This document shows, piece by piece, positions 14,276-18,755 of a DNA stretch of 18,755 nucleotides. The translations under genes were made by a program, and so were the position numbers. The stretch lies in assembly GCA_002729415.1 (NCBI GenBank), contig PBXZ01000211.1, forward strand, positions 1 through 18,755, read 5' to 3'. The notes under the pieces were generated by a model. It was given only the letters and a program-made list of their open reading frames with translations. It ran no database searches and was not told the DNA's origin. The stretch's first letter is position 1. The number at the start of each line of letters is the position of its first letter. This DNA comes from UBA9662 sp002729415. GTDB taxonomy: Bacteria; Poribacteria; WGA-4E; UBA9662.

Positions 14276-15216
14276 GGCTCGACATCTCCAACCGCACGCT
14301 CTACCGCTTCGACGNCATTGTCCGGGAGTCCCAGAACGAGGTTCGCACCTGCCCCACCAGCGACACCCACCAACACCTCATCGCCTACCGGCTGAGCCTC
14401 GCCCCGGCGAGCCGTTCTCTGGCCTTCTACGACTACTGGGGCACCCGCGTCGACGCCTTCGGCATCCGTGAGCCACACATCTCCATGGAGATCGTCGCCG
14501 AGGCGGCCGTCGAGACCAGCGAGGCCGGTCCCCGGCCGGAACCGTGCGGATGGGATGGACTTGCCGACCCCACCTTCAGGGACCTGCACCTCGAGTACCT
14601 GGAGCGCACACCTCACGCCGACTGGGGAGACCACCTGACCGAAGCCGGCATGGAGGCACGTGTCGGCGATGACCTGGTTGCCACGGTTGTCGGCATCCAC
14701 GACCTGGTCCGTGAGCGGATGAACTACGAGACCGGTTCGACCCACATCGGAATCGACGTCGAGAAGGTTCTCTCCGACGGCCACGGGGTGTGCCAGGACT
14801 TCGCACACCTGTCGGTCGCAATCTGCCGGAGCCTCGGGGTTCCGGCACGGTACGTGTCGGGCTACCTGTTCACAGCCAGTGACGAAACCGGCGAGGACAC
14901 CGACAACGACGTGGTCGACGTGGAGACCCACGCATGGTTCGAGGCGGCCATACCGGGGCAGGGCTGGATGGCAATGGACCCCACCAACGGCCGTGAGGTC
15001 GGGCCCAGACACGTCAAGATCGGACACGGCCGCGACTACGACGATGTGCCACCGCTGCGGGGTTCGGTGTCGGGTGGGGCAGGCACCGAGGTCGAGACGA
15101 GTGTGGAGATTCGCCGTATGGATCCGTCACATCAGGCAACGGTCGTTCAGCCGCCGCTGACCCATACCGACATGGAGTACTCAGGCTTCCAGTCCCAACA
15201 GCAACAACAGCAGTAG
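14272..15216 (+). CDS. Transglutaminase-like cysteine peptidase homologue
   Basis: The 314-aa protein has a bacterial transglutaminase N-terminal beta domain (about 1-100, with ESQNEVRTCPTSDTHQHL) and a transglutaminase-fold core with a complete triad: C174 (GVCQDFAHLS), H220 (ETHAWFEA) and D236 (AMDPTNGR). Prokaryotic members often act as peptidases or amidases rather than cross-linkers. In this operon it could undo or trim the product of the ATP-grasp ligase. Codon 15 (14314-14316, GNC) holds the window's only N, so that residue is D, A, G or V. The C terminus ends in six consecutive Gln. The start overlaps the previous stop (ATGA). No signal peptide, so cytoplasmic. Counterpart of Rv2409c by recollection. 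Confidence 0.93.
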   Translation: MRLDISNRTLYRFDXIVRESQNEVRTCPTSDTHQHLIAYRLSLAPASRSLAFYDYWGTRVDAFGIREPHISMEIVAEAAVETSEAGPRPEPCGWDGLADPTFRDLHLEYLERTPHADWGDHLTEAGMEARVGDDLVATVVGIHDLVRERMNYETGSTHIGIDVEKVLSDGHGVCQDFAHLSVAICRSLGVPARYVSGYLFTASDETGEDTDNDVVDVETHAWFEAAIPGQGWMAMDPTNGREVGPRHVKIGHGRDYDDVPPLRGSVSGGAGTEVETSVEIRRMDPSHQATVVQPPLTHTDMEYSGFQSQQQQQQ

Positions 15217-15222
15217 GACCGG

Positions 15223-15978
15223 TCAGCCGGCTGAAATACCGCCGTCCACCGGCAGGATGGCACCGGTGATGTAGCGGGCCTCGTCTGACGCCAGGAACAA
15301 CACCACACCGGCTACCTCGTCGGGCTGGGCCAGGCGCTTCATGGGGATGGTCGCCTCGGCCAGCTGATCAAGGTCGGCTGCGGTGGGTGGCCTGTCGCGT
15401 TCGGAGACCAGCATCGGGGTGTCGATGTGCCCGGGAGCCACGGCGTTGATGCGGACGCCCTCGTCAGCGTGGTCGAGTGCCATGGCCCTCGTCATCTGGT
15501 GCACGGCTCCCTTGGATGCGCAGTAGGCAAGCACCCCGGCCGCACCAATCCCACCCCAGATGGATCCGAAGTTGACTATCGAGCCAAACCCCCGTGGGAC
15601 CATATGGCGCACCGCTGCGCGGGACATGTAGAAGACACCGTCCACGTTGACCGACATGACCCGTCGCCAGTCGTCATCGCCGGTACCCGGGGCGGCCGCC
15701 CGGTGGATCACTCCCGCTGCGTTGACGAGCACGTCGATACAACCGTGTGTGGACACCACGGTGTCGACCGTGCCGTCACAGAACACCGGGTCACTGACAT
15801 CTCCGACCACCACCGCAGCCCCTGTCTCATCGGCCACGAGGGCCGCACCGGCCTCGTCCCGATCCAGCAGCGTGACCAGGGCACCAGCCTCGACGAAGGC
15901 CCGCACCGTGGCCGCGCCCATGCCCGAGGCCCCACCGGTGACAACGGCGACCTTCCCGGCGAGCGTGCCATCTCTCAT
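15223..15978 (-). CDS. Short-chain dehydrogenase/reductase (second of pair)
   Basis: The 251-aa classical SDR has the Rossmann motif VTGGASGMG (14-21), NAAG, and the catalytic set S139 (NFGSIWGG), Y152 and K156 (YCASK), ending with ITGAILPVDGGISAG as in FabG-like enzymes. It would oxidise or reduce an alcohol/ketone with NAD(P)(H); the substrate cannot be assigned. I chose the ATG at 15978-15976 because it gives the family's usual N terminus and overlaps the upstream SDR stop in ATGA. A much longer in-frame extension upstream encodes low-complexity Arg-rich sequence and is the shadow of the neighbouring gene. Its stop lies 6 nt from the transglutaminase gene stop (convergent). The pair may act in one pathway. 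Confidence 0.92.
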   Translation of the reverse strand: MRDGTLAGKVAVVTGGASGMGAATVRAFVEAGALVTLLDRDEAGAALVADETGAAVVVGDVSDPVFCDGTVDTVVSTHGCIDVLVNAAGVIHRAAAPGTGDDDWRRVMSVNVDGVFYMSRAAVRHMVPRGFGSIVNFGSIWGGIGAAGVLAYCASKGAVHQMTRAMALDHADEGVRINAVAPGHIDTPMLVSERDRPPTAADLDQLAEATIPMKRLAQPDEVAGVVLFLASDEARYITGAILPVDGGISAG

Positions 15979-16727
15979 TCGTCCCGTCCCTCCAGGGGAT
16001 CGAAGTTGACGCCCCCATATGTCTGTTCCGTCGGTTGCAACTCCACCCGGGCCACGTTCACGTACCAGGGTGCATCCAGTGCGTACGAGATCGAGGCGGC
16101 AACGTCCTCGCTGGCTATCTCGGTGATTCCGATCTCCTTGAACCGGTGCCGCAGGTTCGAGTCGTCTATGGCGGCGTCGTAGAACTCGGTTCGTACCCGC
16201 CCGGGACAGATCTCGGTAACCCGCACGCCGGTACCCGCCAACTCCAGGCGCAGGTTGAGAGACATCAGGTGGATTGCCCCCTTGGAGGCCCCGTAGACCC
16301 CTGACAGGAGTGGGTAGAGGCCTGCAACCGATCCCACGTTGACGATGTGGCCGCGTCCCCGCTCGATCATCGGTCCGAGAACCGAGCGGACCGCATGCAG
16401 CGCCGCTGTCACGTTGGTTCCGATTGTCTGGTCGATGTCGGCCGGGTCTGCATCGGGAAGCGACTGGATGGCCCGACCCACACCGGCGTTGTTGATGAGC
16501 ACGTCCACCCCGAGCGAGCCGAACAGGTCGTCCATGGCGGCGGTGTCCCTCACGTCGAGGACGTGGGTGATGCACCCTGTGGACTCAGCCAGTGCCTTCA
16601 GCCTGTCCTCGCGCCGGGCAACGGCGTGCACCGTCAGGCCACGGGCGCAGAGGTCTGCCACAACAGCAGCCCCGATGCCTGCCGAGGCACCCGTAACCAG
16701 TGCGGACCGATAGTCGCTGATAGTCAT
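15975..16727 (-). CDS. Short-chain dehydrogenase, YdfG/serine-dehydrogenase-like
   Basis: The 250-aa SDR starts MTISDYRSALVTGASAGIG (cofactor loop 12-19). It has DVLINNAGVG and the catalytic S133, Y145 and K149 (GSVAG, YGASK). Its C-terminal part, EDVAASISYALDAPWYVNVA followed by ELQPTEQ, resembles the YdfG / serine 3-dehydrogenase group (COG4221), which act on beta-hydroxy acids and small ketones. I use the ATG at 16727-16725 rather than an upstream in-frame start at 16832, which would add 35 residues of non-family sequence and reach into the divergent gene. TACGGT (16741-16736) lies 8 nt before the ATG. First gene of a two-gene operon, divergent from the dimethylglycine-dehydrogenase-like gene. 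Confidence 0.9.
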   Translation of the reverse strand: MTISDYRSALVTGASAGIGAAVVADLCARGLTVHAVARREDRLKALAESTGCITHVLDVRDTAAMDDLFGSLGVDVLINNAGVGRAIQSLPDADPADIDQTIGTNVTAALHAVRSVLGPMIERGRGHIVNVGSVAGLYPLLSGVYGASKGAIHLMSLNLRLELAGTGVRVTEICPGRVRTEFYDAAIDDSNLRHRFKEIGITEIASEDVAASISYALDAPWYVNVARVELQPTEQTYGGVNFDPLEGRDE

Positions 16728-16816
16728 GGACGACAACCGTAGACCGCCCGGATCACGTAGACCACGAGCCTGCACGGGTGTAACTTCTCGCCCAGCGAAC
16801 CACCGGGAGGCGGCGT
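16728..16816. promoter_or_regulatory. Divergent promoter region, SDR pair / dimethylglycine-dehydrogenase-like gene
   Basis: Toward the right, TAGACC (16758-16763), a 17-nt spacer and TAACTT (16781-16786) make a plausible promoter. It is followed by a strong GGGAGG ribosome site (16805-16810) 6 nt before the ATG. Toward the left, TACGGT (16741-16736) is a possible -10. CGTAGACC occurs twice (16738-16745 and 16756-16763) at an 18-bp period, overlapping both promoters; it may be a regulator site or chance. Confidence 0.45.
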
Positions 16817-18755
16817 ATGCGCGACGAGGCACAGTGCGTGATCGTGGGTGGAGGCGCCATGGGCGTGGGCCTGCTGTACCACCTGGCCCACGAGGGCTGG
16901 ACCGACACCCTCCTCATAGAAAAGGGAGAGCTCAGCTCCGGCTCAACATGGCACGCCGCAGGCCTCGTCACAAACCTCATCGGCAGCCTCAACATGGCCA
17001 AGGTCCACGAGCACGGCGTCAAGCTCTACCAGCAACTCGAGGCCGAGACCGGCCTGTCCACCGGCTGGCACTCCTGTGGATCCATCCGTCTGGCCACCAA
17101 CCAGGACGAGGTCGACTGGTTCCACTACGTCAAGGGAATGCTCAACTCCATCGACGTCGAGGCACACCTCATCGGCCACGATGACATCCGCCAGAAGCAG
17201 CCACTCGTAGACGACCTCTCCGACGTCATGGTCGGACTCTGGACACCCGACGACGGATGGACCGACCCCACCAGCGCGACCAACGCCATGGCAGCAGGTG
17301 CCCGCCAACTGGGCTGTGAGATCGCCCGCCACACCCTCGTCACCGACATGAACCAGCTGCCAGACGGTCGCTGGCAGGTCATCACCGAACACGAGGGTGA
17401 ACGCGACGAGGTGATAGCCGAACACGTCGTGAACGCCGCAGGCCACTACGGCCCCCAGGTGGCGGCGATGGTCGGCATGGAGGTACCGATCGTCTCGATG
17501 ATCCACCAGTACCTCATCACCGAACCACTCCAAGAGATGGTCGACCTGGACTTCGAACCGCCCGTGCTGCGCGACCCCAGGGCATCGTGTTACTACCGCC
17601 GCGAGATCAACGGCCTCCTGGTGGGCCCCTACGAACGGGCGGGCGCACGCACCTACGGAGTAGAGGGCATCGACTGGAACCTCCACTTCCACCTCACACC
17701 ACCAGATGTGGACGTGCTCGCACCCTGGCTGGAGTTGGCCGCACAACGCATCCCGGTGTTCGGCGAAGCCGGTATCAAGAAGGTGATCAGCGGCCCCATT
17801 ACCCACACACCCGACGGCGGCTACCTGATGGGCCCGGCACCGGGAATGCGCAACTACTGGATGTGCGTCGGCTCAGCCATCGGGGTCGCCCAGGGCCCCG
17901 GCGACGGAAAGTACCTGGCCCAGTGGATGGTGCACGGCCAGACCGAGGTGAACGTCCGCGAAATGGACCCACGCCGGTTCGGACCATGGGCGAGCCTCGA
18001 CTACACGATCGACAAGTCGACCGACGAATACCACGAGATGTACCAGGTAGCAATGCCCGGCGAATACAGAGACGCCGGGCGGCCCCTGGGAAAGACCCCC
18101 ATCTGGGCCGAACTGGAGGCCCGCGGCGCCCAGTGGCAGGACGTCTGGGGCTGGGAACGGGTCAGGTACTACGGCCAACCCGAGAAATACTCGTGGCGCC
18201 GCTCAAACGCATTCGACCAGGTCGGTGAAGAATGCAGGGGAGTACGCGAACGGGTCGGCATCATCGACCTGACCGCGTTCGCCAAGTTCGAGGTCGCCGG
18301 TTCCGACGCCTCGGCCCTGCTGGACCGGTTGTCAGCCAACCGCCTACCCAGCCGGCAGGGCGGCACCCGCCTGGTGCACATGCTCACCGACCTGGGTGGC
18401 ATCGAGTGCGAGATGACCATCACAAGGCTGGCCGACGACCGCTTCTACCTGAACTCGTCGGTTTCGGGTGAGACCCACGATTTGGACTGGCTCGTACAAC
18501 ACATCCATCCCGGAGAACAGGTGACCGTCACCGACGTGACCGCCAACCTGGGTCTGCTCGCCGTGAGCGGCCCCCGGGCACGCGATGTGCTGGCCGGCCT
18601 GACAGACGCCGACCTCGGAAACGACGCGTTCCCCTGGCTGACAGGTCAGGAAATCACCGTCGCCAGCGTGCCCTGTATTGCCCTGAGGGTGTCCTACGTG
18701 GGGGAGTTGGGCTGGGAACTGCACCATCCGATCGACAAGATGCCCGAACTCTACG
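16817..18755 (+). CDS. Dimethylglycine/sarcosine dehydrogenase-like flavoprotein, 3' end outside window
   Basis: Translation from the ATG at 16817 is open to the window end (646 codons). The N-terminal FAD domain has CVIVGGGAMGVGLLYHLAHE (GGGAMG, 11-16) and SSGSTWHAAGL, in which H46 aligns with the histidine that holds FAD covalently in mammalian dimethylglycine dehydrogenase. A DAO fold runs to about 365, then a linker/FAO_M-like part. A GCV_T-type tetrahydrofolate-binding region (from about 440: RVGIIDLTAFAKFEVAG, and LRVSYVGELGWELHHP) continues off the edge; family members are about 800-860 aa. Such enzymes oxidatively demethylate dimethylglycine or sarcosine and pass formaldehyde to folate. 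The substrate within the group is unresolved. No frameshift seen. Confidence 0.92.
   Translation, partial: MRDEAQCVIVGGGAMGVGLLYHLAHEGWTDTLLIEKGELSSGSTWHAAGLVTNLIGSLNMAKVHEHGVKLYQQLEAETGLSTGWHSCGSIRLATNQDEVDWFHYVKGMLNSIDVEAHLIGHDDIRQKQPLVDDLSDVMVGLWTPDDGWTDPTSATNAMAAGARQLGCEIARHTLVTDMNQLPDGRWQVITEHEGERDEVIAEHVVNAAGHYGPQVAAMVGMEVPIVSMIHQYLITEPLQEMVDLDFEPPVLRDPRASCYYRREINGLLVGPYERAGARTYGVEGIDWNLHFHLTPPDVDVLAPWLELAAQRIPVFGEAGIKKVISGPITHTPDGGYLMGPAPGMRNYWMCVGSAIGVAQGPGDGKYLAQWMVHGQTEVNVREMDPRRFGPWASLDYTIDKSTDEYHEMYQVAMPGEYRDAGRPLGKTPIWAELEARGAQWQDVWGWERVRYYGQPEKYSWRRSNAFDQVGEECRGVRERVGIIDLTAFAKFEVAGSDASALLDRLSANRLPSRQGGTRLVHMLTDLGGIECEMTITRLADDRFYLNSSVSGETHDLDWLVQHIHPGEQVTVTDVTANLGLLAVSGPRARDVLAGLTDADLGNDAFPWLTGQEITVASVPCIALRVSYVGELGWELHHPIDKMPELY

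Noticed and set aside
14176..15027. 283-codon minus-strand open frame
   Set aside because: Antisense to the transglutaminase-like gene with intact catalytic triad; no ribosome site or recognisable motif.
15217..15224. GACCGGTC palindrome between the convergent stops
   Set aside because: Eight bases with no loop and no T tract; too little for a bidirectional terminator and expected by chance in GC-rich DNA.
15979..16575. 199-codon N-terminal extension of the second SDR
   Set aside because: It is a shadow of the upstream SDR gene; the ATG at 15978 gives a proper Rossmann N terminus and a 4-nt overlap.

Overview
The window is GC-rich, gene-dense DNA from a chromosome that looks actinobacterial, most likely a free-living, possibly marine, acidimicrobial lineage. 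The case rests on an F420-type luciferase-like oxidoreductase, an initiator tRNA whose sequence is close to actinobacterial tRNA-fMet, frequent GTG starts, stop/start overlaps in almost every operon, and several genes with a TANNNT box about 6 nt before the ATG (leaderless promoters). One ambiguous base (N at 14315) points to a draft or metagenomic assembly. The taxonomic call is inference.

Left flank (1-3030, all minus strand). An LLM-class F420-dependent oxidoreductase runs off the left edge. It is followed by tRNA-fMet and an M24 (creatinase/aminopeptidase-P fold) protein that has lost most metal ligands. That gene lies 16 nt downstream of a Phd/VapC-type toxin-antitoxin pair, which is driven by a promoter with a perfect 10-bp inverted-repeat operator.

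Histidine utilisation locus (3056-10879). A tight minus-strand operon reads hutU, a peptide-deformylase homologue, hutF, hutI and a PhnD-like solute-binding protein. It diverges from a plus-strand pair, an IclR-type regulator and hutH. Together HutH, HutU, HutI and HutF convert histidine through urocanate, imidazolonepropionate and formiminoglutamate to N-formylglutamate. No HutG (N-formylglutamate deformylase) is present. The deformylase homologue between hutU and hutF is the obvious candidate for the missing last step, and this is the most interesting hypothesis in the window.

Second regulator/nucleotidyltransferase pair (10881-11769). An XRE-type HTH protein and a small AbiEii-like nucleotidyltransferase overlap by 4 nt behind a palindromic promoter. 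The layout is that of a toxin-antitoxin module.

ATP-grasp/alpha-E/transglutaminase operon (11841-15216). Three overlapping genes encode a circularly permuted ATP-grasp enzyme, an alpha-E (DUF403) protein and a transglutaminase-like cysteine protease homologue. The cluster is widely conserved (Mycobacterium tuberculosis Rv2411c-Rv2409c is the same set as I recall it) but has no settled biochemical role; a peptide-ligation/hydrolysis cycle has been proposed.

Right flank (15223-18755). Two overlapping short-chain dehydrogenases on the minus strand diverge from a dimethylglycine/sarcosine-dehydrogenase-like flavoprotein with a folate-binding C-terminal part, which runs off the right edge. I saw no insertion sequence, CRISPR array or phage gene.
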